From Hofstenia miamia (Eukaryota > Xenacoelomorpha > Acoela): a DNA stretch of 64,000 nucleotides. The translations under genes and the position numbers were made by a program. Shown piece after piece: positions 47,605 through 60,128 of the stretch (its first letter is position 1; each line of letters starts with the position of its first letter). Under the pieces are notes generated by a model. It saw only the letters and a program-made list of their open reading frames with translations. It did no database searches and was not told the DNA's origin. The stretch lies in assembly GCA_004352715.1 (NCBI GenBank), contig SCFE01000087.1, forward strand, positions 574,007 to 638,006, in the 5' to 3' direction.

Positions 47605-48105
47605 ATTTTTTATCATTTTTAATAAAGAATCGCTTTATAACCGCCATACAAATGCGACACCAAACATGAATTTTTAGGAAAGTTGAGTGCTATAAAAATG
47701 GTAGGTTGTAAAATTCTTGGACCTGGAGACATGGTTTTGATTTTGTTGATCTCTCACAAAAACAGGCAAAATACAAAAAAGTTCAAGTTCTTTGAAATAT
47801 TAGTAAGATCAGCCAATTCTTATAATGAGCATGAACTGCAATGTTCAGTGGTGTGCTTACACACTTTGAAAAGCAAACAGGAATAAAATTTAACGTTCAC
47901 AAGTCAACATGCTGTTATAAACAAATGTTTCTCCTCCAGAGACCACCAAAATGTGGTCGATGTGAAAAAGTTGATTATAAAATGAACGTTATAAAACAAT
48001 TTTACTTTGAATGATTAAGAGTTTGTCGGGGAATTTATTTTTTGTCCTTATAAGCAAATGGTCATTGTAAAGAATGTCGTTATAAAGCAATTTTACTGTA
48101 TTTCT
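47605..48105. mobile_element. Possible pogo/mariner-type MITE
   Basis: ATCGCTTTATAACCGCCAT near 47629 and the complement of CGTTATAAAGCAATTTTACTG at 48081-48101 match imperfectly. ACAGTAAAATTGCTTTATAACG resembles termini of pogo-type elements. The frame at 47683-47886 has no transposase motif. Ends are tentative. Confidence 0.3.
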
Positions 48106-50628
48106 TTTGTGACATGTTGTTTCTACTGAAACTTTTCTCAAGCATTCTAACATGATTGAGGATTATTGGACAATATTTCCACATGACCATCAGCCCGTCA
48201 ATATAAGTCCAATAATGAGTATTCGAAAATGCCGTCTATTTCTTTTCTAAGTTACTTGCTTTAATATTAGCAACAACCTGCAATCGAGAAATACCCAATT
48301 TCTAGTATTTTAAGCAATCCATGTTTTATTTATTTTTTCAACTTATTGAGCTCAACTTCTACAAATGTTGTTATAAACACTTATAAATCAAAAAACACTA
48401 TGTAAAAGGCAAAATGAAAACAAAATCCATTTTGAAGTTAATTATATATACTCATTATAGCTGAGGGACGAATATTGGTTTAACAATACAAGGTGCTTAG
48501 ATTATTGTAAGCAATTCCTATATTCATCAATTTTAAATTTTAAAAATGTCAAGAACTTCTAGAATAATTCTTCTCTGACCAAATGATCAATACAATAAGC
48601 GTTGATTAAATAGAAACTTTTCGGTCACGCCTCAACGTGCAGAATTTGGTTTCAATGTTTCGAAGTCTCTCAACCATAAGGTCCATATAAATATTATTTT
48701 GTGATAAATGTTCAAGAAAAGATTATAAGTATAATATGTTTCTTGGCTATGCTCTGTGACATATAATGTTCCTGTATGCTTATTGAAAATTCATTCGATT
48801 ATAGAATAATTGAGGACACTATGCAAACGTTGGTTCCACAAATCAGTCTAATGAAAACATGGGTAATATTGATAGTTAGATGCCAAATTTATACATAGTT
48901 TCTTCTGCATTTTGTCAACGTTTTGGCATCAATCGACGTGACAGATCTGATTGATGCAAAAAATACTTGAGAAATGTTTATTTTCCCACATTTCAATTAG
49001 AAGAACTGATATTTGATAAAAGGTAATCAAGTAGCAACTACGATTAATGAAGTTCAATTTAAATTTTTCTTTGTTTTTATAAGAATTTTTAGAAATCGAG
49101 GGAAATATTGAGTTAGTGTTCAGTTGCTGTCACTGATCTCGATTATTTGGTACCGGTCCGGTCCCAACTTAATTTTTGTGCTCCCTGCCGCGCGTTATAA
49201 CTTAGGGATTAGTGTAGTCAAAAGATGAATGAGTGAAGGACTTTTTGGCCTGTATTTGTATTGCATGTTAACAACAAAACTTTTTTTGTCGTGAGATCGA
49301 GATTGTGAAGTTTGATTGAAAAATGAACATTGCAATTTAATAGTTAAAATCTACGATTCTAACATCCCCATAACTAGCCTCTAATATTTCTATTCAAAAC
49401 AATATTTCTATGTCATCAAATACGTTAATAAAACCTTTGTAGCAATGCAAAAGCTATAGTTTTTTTACTTTGGCCGAAAATGATTCTTTTATACCGTTGA
49501 TATTTTTTAGAAATTTTCACTAATGATTAATTAGGTGTTAATTCTATGATGAAATATATTAATATCTTGTGAATCGGGTTTAAATTTTTGCAATGTTAAG
49601 TTATTTAAATGTCCTTCGTTTGTAATTAAAATACACCAATTTGAATTGCATTTTTTTTAAATGCAATTTTAAATTTATTTTATTTTAAATACATTAACTC
49701 GATAATCATGGAATATTAAAATGCAGGTACATTAAAATTATGTTAATACACATGTTCACAAATAAAATAGATTTATTTTCGCCTCTGGTTTTTCTTTGGT
49801 AATATAAACAATGTTCAACTAGACGTTAAGAACGCTTGCTTCAGATGCTCATGCTAAGCTTTTTGCTTTGCATCAGTTATTTGGTTATAATAGATATTAA
49901 GATGTGTAATAAGGCAATGAAATAAAAAATTATGAATTTGTAAAAAACTGTAATTATGGTAATCATTCAAACATTATGGATAGTTTTTCTTAATTTTTAA
50001 TTTTGAAAGCAAAAATTTAAACTATATTTTTTACTTTCCAAATCTGAAATTATAGTTGAAATTTAGAACACAGTTGTAGTTCACTTCATCTTAAGAACGC
50101 TGAAGCTCATCTCATCATGCTGAAAAACTGAAAAAACTCCAATTATCACTACTGGGAAAATATTGAGATGTTTTCTTCACACATAATTTGCTCATCAGCT
50201 TTTGCTATTGCTTGTGAATCACTTCACTGAGAGCCAACGTTTTTTAGAAGATGCACCAGAGTTGCAAGCGGTCTCAATTTTATTGTATAGATTTCTTTAG
50301 AAGTTTCTAACATACACAACTTTGGTCTAGTAGACGTAAACATTGAAAAACTTTTTTGGGAGCAATCTTAAAAATGGGCTAAATTGGCATTCACTTAGAA
50401 GGACGGATGGATTCCAGCCTGAACTAAGGTTTCTTAAGTCGCAACGAACTTGTGTCTAAGTTTTTGGCCCATACAGAAAGTGTGATTTGCCTACATATTT
50501 CTAAAAACTTGAAACGCTAGCTCCAACTCTTTAACGATGGTTGATTATAAATATTTTGATGAAACTATCTATATCGAATTTTAACAGTAGAAATTTTACT
50601 TCAAAACTATAAATAGGTAAATAATTTT

Positions 50629-50670
<42 letters not shown>

Positions 50671-50747
50671 TTTAATTCTATATTCATGCTTATATTTCAC
50701 ACGTTATGCATTTACAAATCATGAAATTATGAAAAATTAAGAGCCCT
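48106..50747. other. Unassigned AT-rich DNA
   Basis: No gene was recognised. A minus frame near 48680-48610 (VERLRNIETKFCTLRRDRKV) looks protein-like but lacks clear splice sites. A (TA)n run lies at 50632-50669. Confidence 0.45.
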
Positions 50748-51600
50748 AGGCTTTTCACAAAATACATCAATAATATCATCTGGATCAAGCTGAGACAATA
50801 CTTCTTTTTCGCAAGAAAGTGCACTGAGATTATTGAGTCTAAACGTAGACATGGTTGATCTTTTTTCAGATTTAATCAAACTTACATTAAATTGTATTGA
50901 TCATTTTGGAACCGCGCATTTAATTCTAATTTAATTTTATCAATGATGATAAAAAGCAAGCTTTTAAAGTTTCCCTCGGATTCAAAATCCGAAATATCGA
51001 CATTAACAGTAACAAAATATTCCTCAAGATACTTAGGTATCTTCGTCCGACGTCTTTTGGAACCCGTAAATGATACGATCTGTTCTATGTCATTTCTTTT
51101 CATAACTTCTAAAACATGTTGGTCCAGCTTTTCATAAAAAAAATGCGCTGATTTGCAAATTTCATTTGGGATGGGTTAAGTTGAAGACGGCTCAGAGTTG
51201 GAACCGGTAGCATATTTTCAAACCGGGCCCGCAGCGGGTTAGATAATTTCTTGCAGACCGGTTTAGAAACACAAAATAATTAGGTGGATGAATGTCAGGG
51301 GTGTGTAATATTGGATTGCAATATTATTTTGAGGTAAAAATAAATAATTGCATCTAAAATGTTGGTTAGCATTTGCATAAGTTAAAATCTTACAACATAA
51401 GTCAAGATTTTAATAACTATTTGATGCTAAAAGGTTAACCTCTCAATGTCTACATCAATTGAGTTCATGATATCGCTTAAGAAGATATTGAATGGACTCT
51501 TGACTTTTGCAAATATCTTGTAATTTGAAATCGAGATGTTGTCAGTTGTCTTACGAAAGTCTTCAATGAAATTCGTAAGTAATTCTTAAAGAATAAAGCA
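50748..51600 (-). mobile_element. hAT-type (ZMYM-like) transposase remnant
   Basis: A minus frame from about 51170 reads PNEICKSAHFFYEKLDQHVL, then SKRRRTKIPKYLEEYFV and DKIKLELNARF. After a stop at 50882 a shifted frame gives FRLNNLSALSCEKEVLSQLD. These match the C-terminal half of ZMYM1/DUF4371-type hAT proteins, where RR..P..LEEY precedes the D..I.EL..RF block. A further piece upstream (about 51570-51430, IEDFRKTTDNISISNYKIFA) probably belongs to it. CAGAGTTGGAACCGG at about 51191 may be a hAT end. Confidence 0.6.
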
Positions 51601-51834
51601 CTTCTGCATTTAAATTGAAATTTCTAACAGTTAAAAGCAATTAAATTATTTCCAAATATCATGGCTAAAATTTCTTGTCTATTCTAAGCCTATAATTCTA
51701 GTTCTATAATACGTATTTTTAAGTATTTTAAAAACCGAATATAAAATATTTACATATATTAAAAAATTTAAAAATTGGTAAAACTAGTAAAAATCATAAT
51801 TATAAAATTCTAGTTTAACAGTATTTTTCAAAGC

Positions 51835-51930
51835 TTACAAAGATCCCATTTCCATGTCTGGTTCCCCAGTAGTTTCAGTTAGTCCAATATCCGTTTGACC
51901 CTGTTTCTCCAAATGAATTTTACTTGTGCA
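51835..51930 (-). CDS. Candidate exon of an unknown gene
   Basis: A minus-strand acceptor TTTCCCATTTCCAG is followed by an open frame CTSKIHLEKQGQTDIGLTET... EPDMEMGSL and stop at 51835. A donor GTAAGC overlaps the stop (51838), so it may be a terminal exon or a 92-nt internal exon. No family was recognised. Its phase does not fit the NCKAP1 exons upstream. Confidence 0.35.
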   Translation of the reverse strand, partial: CTSKIHLEKQGQTDIGLTETTGEPDMEMGSL

Positions 51931-52703
51931 CTGGAAATGGGAAACTTCATTTATTAATCCTTAACTGAAATTTGTATGAGTTAATTCGAATTTGGACAAT
52001 TTTAAGAGTAACAGTACTTGGGTTAGGTTTGATTTTGAAATTACTTTAGTTTTAGAAAAACATGATCAATTTGGAGCTCTAAATTAAACTTTTTTACTGT
52101 TTTTATGTTAATTCGAAATGACAGAAATGAATCACAAATTGCACATAATCATACCATCTTTTAAATAATGCTCTATTCAAGAAAATTGCTTGTAAAATTC
52201 AAACTAAGCCGTTATTTAGGATAAGAAATATATTATCACATTTTTACTGAGGTTTATGATTTATAGTAGCATGAGTTGGAAACCCTTAATAAGAGAAATC
52301 CAAGTTAATTCGGAAAAATTGAATCCGATTTTTATGTTAGAATGGAAAAATATAGTTTATATTTGCGATAAAATTATCATATTTCCATACTCTAAGATAG
52401 GATGAGATACATTTTGGTCTATAGGCTAACCAAATTAATTGAAATGAAAGTTACCTTGATCAGTAATATTAGGCATCAATCTTACTGACACTTAGAGGCT
52501 AAAAACTCGCTTAGCCTAGCAACACAGTAATCACAAAACCAGAAACGAAGCCAAAGAAGGTCGTTAATTGCAACATCAAACTACTAAAACGACACACACA
52601 AACTCCAGTAGAAGGCTATGAAGATGTCAATGATAACCCTCATCCAAAAAGGCACTTAAGTATGCAATGACGTTTTTATTTCGATTAAATGTGACATTAT
52701 CTG

Positions 52704-52743
<40 letters not shown>

Positions 52744-52897
52744 ATTTTGTAAAAAATTATATATATAAATAAATAATTCATATTTATATGATGCATACAT
52801 ATGAAAACATAAATGATGTATTTATCTTGACATGTGGACATTTTAGCGTTATGCTTATGTAAAATTCAGTTACCAAGGTGCAAACAAGAAATCTTAC
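51931..52897. other. Unassigned DNA with (TA)n run
   Basis: TA repeats at about 52708-52741. A plus frame at about 52530-52660 (NCNIKLLKRHTQTPVEGYED) is open but unassigned. Confidence 0.4.
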
Positions 52898-53004
52898 CAA
52901 AGCTTTCCAAACTTTGCAGAACATGCATAATTGCTTTAATTTGATTGAGCAGGTCAGACGGCCGAATGATACACTTCTGTTTAATTAACTTTCTTGAAAT
53001 TGCG
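52898..53004 (-). CDS. NCKAP1: NCKAP1/HEM following exon
   Basis: The 107-nt exon starts after CATTCGTTTAG and reads AISRKLIKQKCIIRPSDLLN followed by IMHVLQSLESF. It matches the NCKAP1 segment ..[24 protein letters not shown]. The first base completes the Thr codon opened in the previous exon. The donor is GTAAGA at 52897, phase 1. The expected next block (DITR..LLQQT) was looked for on the minus strand below 52898 and not found, so the gene is either interrupted by long introns or a partial relic. Confidence 0.8.
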
Positions 53005-53049
53005 CTAAACGAATGAGAATTAAAATGAAATACTCAAGAGAAGAAATAC

Positions 53050-53181
53050 GTCATAAAATCAGCCTCCAACCGAGTGTGAAAATATTCCCGTGGACACATA
53101 CTGTGCTCGAAAACTTGAATCGTATTTTTATAATTGATGGAATAGCAGATTTCAGAAAGTTCCGTCATTTTTTGGTCAATC
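53050..53181 (-). CDS. NCKAP1: NCKAP1/HEM exon (WAVE complex subunit)
   Basis: The 132-nt exon encodes MTELSEICYSINY, then VFEHSMCPREYFHTRLEADF. This aligns with the NCKAP1 (Nap1/HEM) block ALSELCFSINY...[21 protein letters not shown] in the middle-to-late part of the protein. NCKAP1 is a large helical scaffold that pairs with CYFIP/Sra1 in the WAVE regulatory complex and controls Arp2/3-driven actin assembly. The acceptor is AATGTTTTAG above 53181 and the donor GTATTT at 53049. The exon has one leading base and ends in phase 2, joining in frame to 53004-52898 across a 45-bp intron. Upstream exons were not found. The region above is filled by a gypsy element. Confidence 0.8.
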
Positions 53182-53573
53182 CTAAAACATTTAAAAATAA
53201 AAGATTATAGGAAAATGTACAATTTTTTTTAGTAAAAATCCAAAGATCAGTAATCAACCAAGTAGGCAATTCTATAGCTTACAAAATATACGTATATATA
53301 ATTATATAATTGGAAATCGATAATATGATTATATTTAAATGTATAAAATCACATCATAACAGGTTTGGCCTTATGTATCCAGAAAAGTAAGTTAGTTCTA
53401 TAAACATATAATGTATCTATCTATTAAAGGGTTAAATTTTCAAAGCCAAATTAATTATTAAAGAAATAATTTAAATTAATTACTTTGCACTATATTATAA
53501 TTATAATATAAATAAAGGATAGTACAATAAATATAAGGTAACATATACAATACGACAAAAATCCTAAAGTAAN

Positions 53574-53611
<38 letters not shown>

Positions 53612-53640
53612 GATGATTGAGAGTTAACGCAAAACAATGT
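53182..53640. other. Unassigned DNA with (TA)n run
   Basis: AT-rich, with a single N at 53573 next to a TA array ending at about 53607. Confidence 0.5.
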
Positions 53641-55330
53641 TCCATTTTAAAAGCGCTCAAACTTTTTTTTTCGGCTGAGAAATCGAAAATGGTAAAATTT
53701 CCATCAAAAAGGATGCAAGAGACATGTTAGATAAAATTTCCAGGCCAAAAACAAAAAGGACCTGCATCGGATCTTAGGCTTCGTCAATTATTATTAAAAT
53801 TTTATTCCAAATCTGATTAAAAAAAACTGCAAAAATACTTGAATTATTAAAAGGGAAATGCACATTTGAATGGACCTGAGGAAATGCAGAAATTAATATC
53901 AGAACTTAAAAAGTTTCCATCGTTAAGCATTCGAAGCAATGATTTGCCATTCATTGTTGACTGCAATGCCAGCTCAGTGGCAATAGTCGCAGTATAAAGC
54001 CAAGAAAAGGATTGCATTGAACAACCAATTACATATTTCAGCCGAAAATTAAAAAACGCCAATCTAAATTACGGATCAACAAAGGTTGAAAGGCTAGTAC
54101 TTGTGGAGAATCTGAAAAAATAGATACTTTTTTAGGCAAAAACTTTACAGTCCAAACGGACAACAGCGGTTTTCATGGCTTATAAAATTTTCAGGCGACA
54201 AATCTAGCATAGTCACTAGATGGATCGAGACGTTAAACGATTATAACTTCATGATAATACATTGTAAGGGAACATTCCACAGGAATGCCCAACTTTGGAC
54301 AGCGCTCCCACAGTATGAAAGAGATCTAAAAAAGAAAGAAAGTGAAAATACACAATTTACGTTTATCTCTAAAGTACAATATGAATCATTACCAGATTTA
54401 ACTGTAAATAAAGCGGTAAAACCTGCTAAATGTTTCACTAAAAAAAGAAATAGCAGAAGAAGAAATGGAATTGAAGCAAAACCATGACAAAATACTAAAA
54501 AAATAATAGACAAAGTCAAATAGCAAGATATATCATTTGACAAAATATCACAATCTTATTACAAAAAATACAATTGAACACTAACAAAGAAACATCTTTT
54601 ATACTCAAAATCGCTTCATTGTAGAATCGTGATACCGGATTACTACAAAAGCTACCTCGTGAGACGTATTCACAAGGCTTCCAATATATCTTAGGCCTGG
54701 TTGATAATTTCACGAAGTACTCTAAAATAATACTCTAAATTAAGGATATCAAAATGGAAACAATTGCAAATTGTAAATTAAACGAATGGATACTAACCTT
54801 TTTTCTAATGGAAAAACTAATTACAGATAGAGGTGCCCAATTTGAATAAAAACTCTTCACCGAGATTGCAAAAGACTTTGATGTAATGCATGAGACAACG
54901 ACAGCATACCACCAGCGTACTAATGGCGCTGTAGAACGCCTAAACCATACACTGATTAAGTTCATGGGTGTGATGACAACCAAGGTATGCGGTAAATGCT
55001 TGTGAGAAATCATTAAACAAGTTGAATAGTTTTATAATATCACAGTGCACAGCACAACTAAAACCACACAATTCTTAGCAACATTCAGTAGAGAAGTCTC
55101 TACTCTTCTAACTATCATCTATAATAATTACTCTAATGAACCAATAGATAAATATACTAAAATACTTTTACACCAACTTAAAGGTGTCCATTCCCATTAT
55201 TGGTCTACAAACCTAAACAAAGTGCAATTAGACAAGAAAAACTTTCAACAAAAATGTTTACGGAGAACACCATAACTTATGGGATAACGTCTATGTTATT
55301 TTTTACCACATCTTGTAAAGGATGAGGAAC
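53641..55330 (+). mobile_element. Second gypsy-type element: RNase H and integrase
   Basis: Plus-strand blocks in changing frames read KNKKDLHRILGFVNYY (RT connection, about 53750), LPFIVDCNASSVAIVAV and YFSRKLKNANLNYGSTKVER (RNase H, about 53945-54090), FRYFF-like remnants, then LITDRGAQFE (second integrase Asp, about 54820) and TNGAVERLNHTLIKFM (Glu, about 54925). Both LTRs and the 5' half are absent. Many stops. Confidence 0.75.
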
Positions 55331-56770
55331 AAGAATCAGATGGCATCGTCCATACTTGATAACTGAAATCTTAGACCATATAACAATATAAATTTGATAC
55401 AGGTAAACCATTTCGTTTTCAAAACTAAAATGAGTCGCAAAAGATATAGACGATAGTAACAATTTCAATCTGATTTAAAATGAGACAGCATCCTCAACAG
55501 GGAAGTTGAAAGGATTTTAATGAAATTGTTGACTATGATATTTCACGACCTAGTATTATAATATTACATAAACGTATTTGTATGCAAAAACCAGTTAACA
55601 TTATTAACTTGGTAACTAATACTAATACGAACATTAATAATAAACCTATTTTATTCAAACATTTAATATATTCTGTTTAGCATGGTTGAGATGAAGCGCA
55701 ACCGAAGCAAAAATGAGCCAACTATGAGAAGAACAACATAGCAAATAAAAGAAAACGTATAAAACGACTCAAATCACCTCGGGAACCGAATAGTTTACAA
55801 AGTTATACGACCTGAGTCCTTACAGTGAACATGCTGGCACCAATTGGGAAACGGGGTTTATATGGGAGGCAAAACATGGTCACGACCTGCCTAGATCCCT
55901 AGCATTTGACAGCTACTCCGGTATTTTTTGTGGGTAGCAATCACAAGTGGTTCGAAAGTTTCGACTGTGGGTCATAAAGCATCAGTTGGGCAAATAGATC
56001 AGTCACCTTTAAAACGCAAGTTAGATCTTAGTGTTAACCCCCATTATTATATAGGCAAGTTGCAAAGTCATGTAAACTAGATAAGGCCACAGACACTGCA
56101 TCCAACCCTGGCTCCCAATCATCAACGTCCATTAAACAACGTAAGTCGCTTGAAAGAAAAATAAAATGCCTATAGTTGAGGGCGAAACCCTCCATCCCTA
56201 TTACATTGCTACTAGACAAGCATGGTATATAGTTGAGCGAAACATTTCTGAAGGAACCAAATAAGACATTGTTTAAAAAACTGCATATCAAAAACAATAA
56301 ATGTTCACCTGGTGCAATACTGTACATTATCGATTCGACCAAAAGTAAATACAATAATTTTTTGCTCCGAGGACATGTTAGTACTTTAGGTCGTCACATT
56401 CTATTTCGTGTTTGATGATAACTTTAAAATCACAAACCGTCACAACCTAGTCTGTTACAAAGACGACATTGCACAACATGATGGAGTAATCTTAGAAAAA
56501 AGGCACTTGCAATTAATCTTAATCTACTTTTTTAAAAAATCGGCGGCACAGGATCCAAAGATGGTAAGGAAAATAGATCTCGCGCTTTGTTCAGTAAACA
56601 TCACAAAAACGCACATAGCATTATTTATTAGAACTGAGAATAACCAAAATAATACCAGAAGAAATCGAAGATCTACTATTAGAACATTTCAACATTTTAA
56701 GAAATGTAAAGAAATTCCCCCATTAACAGGTTATGTCTCAGTCAAACAACAAGACTGGTCGCTAATTTAA
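55331..56770 (+). mobile_element. Post-integrase region, unassigned frames
   Basis: Open frames at 56233-56415 and 56408-56770 follow the integrase on the same strand and may be the 3' part of the gypsy element. No envelope or other family motif was recognised. Stops and frame changes are frequent. Confidence 0.3.
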
Positions 56771-56939
56771 TCTAAATGCCCAAAACAAAGTTTACTCTGC
56801 ATCCCATTACCATCGCTAAAGACGCCTGTGCAAAAAACCAAAACCAAAGGCACTGCATGTGTAAAAGATTCGATAAATTACTGCACATAACTAAAACAGA
56901 CACAAAAAGTGAAAATCCACTTTTTAAAAACTCCAATTT

Positions 56940-57177
56940 TCAGTTATCTTCTAAATCATAAATATTTATAGAAGTTTCTTTTGAAAGCATCGCAGCCAGA
57001 ATAGCGTCAGTTGTTGGGCGCACCTGAAGACAGAAGAATAGCTTAAATAATAGTGCAAATAGACATATTTTTGCACTAAGAAGCAAAATACAGCACACTT
57101 TCTGCCTTTCTTCGTTTGAAAACCCAGGTGGATTAAGTGAAGAAAGGCCATCAAAAGCACAAAGGAACATTTGAGAT
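56940..57177 (-). CDS. Candidate C-terminal exon pair of an unknown gene
   Basis: A strong acceptor TATTCTTCTGTCTTCAG precedes VRPTTDAILAAMLSKETSIN..DLEDN and a stop (57023-56940). Upstream, MFLCAFDGLSSLNPPGFSNE (57177-57099) could join in phase 0 through a 75-bp intron with a weak GTGTGC donor. No family was recognised. Splicing is inferred. Confidence 0.3.
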
Positions 57178-57258
57178 CTTATTGAAAGAACCTCAACACT
57201 ATTGTGAGGTTGGAACAAAGTTGAATTTCACTTTCAAACATAAAGTGGGACCCAACCC

Positions 57259-57430
57259 NNNNNNNNNNNNNNNNNNNNNNNNNNNNNNNNNNNNNNNNNN
57301 NNNNNNNNNNNNNNNNNNNNNNNNNNNNNNNNNNNNNNNNNNNNNNNNNNNNNNNNNNNNNNNNNNNNNNNNNNNNNNNNNNNNNNNNNNNNNNNNNNNN
57401 NNNNNNNNNNNNNNNNNCCCCCCCCCCCAT
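57259..57430. other. Assembly gap at a poly-C tract
   Basis: N bases at 57259-57417. The left edge reads CCCAACCC and the right edge is a run of C, so the gap probably reflects a homopolymer or C-rich repeat. Confidence 0.85.
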
Positions 57431-57779
57431 CAAAGTCAAAGTTTTGACAAATATTGAAATTCAGTTTCAGCCATAAATATATTATTAAGTTATCTATCAT
57501 TTTTATATTAATCAACTGTAAACATAAAAATATTATATTTTTTGCTCATTACCTCTCAAATAGGTACATTCAAACACTTTATTTGAATATTTTAACATAG
57601 AAACATCTTTTTGGCTACCAGAAAAACCAACCCGGAAGCTTATAATATAACATAATAACATTATGGAAATGTAATTTTCTCAAAATAAGTTTCTTCGAAT
57701 TTTAAGCATTTCAAAAAATAATTACTCTTTTTCCAATGGATTTGCTTTATTTTTTAATGTATGATCTCAGATGTGTTAC

Positions 57780-58950
57780 CAAGGTCTTTAACTAAAATCT
57801 AACAAAATTAACTATGATTTTGGCCTCAGTGAAGCTTAAGGTCACAAGAAATAACATAATATATTTTGGCGTTGTCATTATTTAAATAATTATGTTCATA
57901 ATCCCCCATAAGTATTATTGGCTTATTTTCAATCATTGCTTCTAATAATTCAGGAAAAACACAGCAAAGCGTCTTCGATAATTGCAATAACTTAAATTAA
58001 TTAAATGCTTTACATTCGATATTATAATTTCTAACCATAAGCTTTCAAATTGTGCATTTTGAACATTTAGGTATCATCAATAATGTGCCACCACCTCTAA
58101 TTTTTGTAGAATTTCTAAGGTCTCTATCCTTGTGTAATATCTCGGAAAAATGCTGCCATTATCAATATCTTTTAACCAGGTTTCTGTTATTCCGAAAATG
58201 GTGTTTCCATCCATATTAAAAATTAATCCTTCATACTAAGTTACTTTACTTATTAAATTCTGGAAATTAATATTTAGAAATTTCATGTTTTTTCATACAT
58301 TCATTAAATTTAATGACATTCTTGAATTATGCTTAGTTTTTCTAATTGTAACATTTAATTGTTCAATGTATTTTTGGGTATTTTCTACCAAATCTAATAT
58401 GACTGTGTGATTCGATTTTAAACTGTTTTAAGTTAACACAATTTATGCAATTATGTTTATTATTTTCATTTTCGATGGGATATTCGTTATAACTATGATT
58501 TTCTGAAAAGAACATGCATGATAATTTCTCATTATTGCATGATTTGATGGGTGTCAATACATACCACATCTTGACACTAACATTTAGTTATTGAGTCTCA
58601 ATTTCATTTTCTGTTGAAAATTAATGAGCGCATTTTGGGAGTAACTTTTATAATATTTTCGTAGCAATTCCTCAAATACTTTGTTTTAGAAAACAAATTT
58701 GATAACTCATTTTCATTAACCTCCTTAAGTAATTTTTATTATCAAATAATGAATTTTTCATAAATGCATCATGTTCCGGCGATTCTTCAAGTATTGAAAT
58801 GTTTGTAATTATAATCTTTGGTAAAAATTTAGTTGATGTTCCTTGATTGATATTCTTGAGCTTTCTTAATGCCGCTCCTGCTTTCATGGTTTCCTTACTT
58901 GACTTACAAAGCAAAGAAATTACGTTTATTAATTTTCAGGTTTTCAATAA
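57780..58950 (-). mobile_element. LINE 5' part: zinc-knuckle ORF1 and endonuclease
   Basis: On the minus strand 58914-58672 encodes an ORF1 core (KFLPKIIITNISI, FMKNSLFDNK). 58569-58363 has a knuckle-like FFSENHSYNEYPIENENNKH and CINCVN. From about 58290 downward endonuclease blocks appear in mixed frames (GITETWLKDIDNGS, PIILMGDYEHNYLN). It parallels the ORF1 at 20587-21640. Key Cys residues are partly lost (CMFF, ECP to EYP), so it is inactive. Confidence 0.7.
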
Positions 58951-59359
58951 TTTTTTTTTACATTAGAAACTAATTTTTGCACTCTTATTTAGTGAACGGT
59001 CCTTATTGTTAAGAGATTTACATGAAACCACCATTTTTGTGTGAATTTTGTATCTGGTAAAATGTGGTTGTTTCCAATTGTGATATCGATGGGATCAGCG
59101 CATTATCGTCTTGAAATTAAACTATTCTAGAACTGTTCTCTATTTACAACAAAAAATTTCTTCTTATATACACAATTGCTCTCTACATATTTACAACTAC
59201 AAGGTACAAATCGAAAATTCTTAGACTGGACGATGAAAACAACCAGAATATATACTACACAATTTCCTATTTGACAAGAGCTCATACAGAATTTCTCAAA
59301 TTCCTTGTTTGAATTTCTATTAAATATTCTATAAAGTCTGACTTAATTTTTTTGTGCAG
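58951..59359. other. Unassigned DNA before a candidate exon
   Basis: AT-rich, ending in the pyrimidine-rich acceptor TTTTTTTGTGCAG at 59347-59359. Confidence 0.4.
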
Positions 59360-59643
59360 TCATGTTTCAATTTCTATATATGCTGAAACCACTAACCAAA
59401 TCAACACAGGATTTCAAAATCTACAGAAATTTATCATTTGTTTCAACAATATCAGAACATTGTTTTAACATGTTGAAAATGATAAACAATACCATTAACG
59501 TAAATATAATTTACTCGCTTCAACTTTTTCCAACAAATTCTGGTGATCATTGCCGGTACATGGATAAATATGAGGATGGGTTCACAATTGGGCGATTTTT
59601 TGGATTGATACTAACAACATTCTTGTTGTTTGAAAATATTTGA
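59360..59643 (+). CDS. Candidate terminal exon, hydrophobic C-terminus
   Basis: A strong 3' splice site is followed by a frame open from ATG 59362 for 93 residues. It contains NNT at positions 41-43 (a possible glycosylation site), two Cys, and ends with FTIGRFFGLILTTFLLFENI, a hydrophobic tail that could be a membrane anchor or GPI signal. The protein family is not recognised. It could be the last exon of a secreted or membrane protein. Confidence 0.4.
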
Positions 59644-59866
59644 TATTTTTTTGTATAATTTTTCTAATTAAGCCTATCTGTTGAAGACATCGTGTCATTC
59701 GTTAAATTTGCAGATAAATATTCAAACATGTATCAAATACAATAAATACTTCGTAAAATTTGATTGATCGCTTTATTATTTTATATGCTACTCATAATAC
59801 AACAAGTGCGGTTTTATGCTTTAATAATATAGATATTAGACCTGATAATATCAAAACATATAACAT

Positions 59867-59897
<31 letters not shown>

Positions 59898-60085
59898 GGT
59901 AGTCCACAAAAATGCATCCAGTTTTTGAAAACTTTATAACTCAGTAATTACAAGTCGTAGAAACTTACAGTTAGTTTCATTTTAAACGGCAGAATATGTT
60001 CTTCAAATGTGTAAAGTCTCATGTCAATTAGAAAAATAATTTGTGTACAGGAAACACAAAGCTAAGAATGACTAGTGTTTTCTTT

Positions 60086-60128
<43 letters not shown>

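Noticed and set aside
53013-53210. Plus-strand frame of 65 codons
   Set aside because: It is antisense to the NCKAP1 exon. The minus strand gives the splice sites and the homology.
53357-53380. 24-nt micro-exon between CATAACAG and GTAAGT on the plus strand
   Set aside because: Splice-like words this short are expected by chance in AT-rich DNA, and no neighbouring exon fits.
54241-54543. Minus-strand frame with hydrophobic segments
   Set aside because: It is antisense to the plus-strand gypsy RNase H region.
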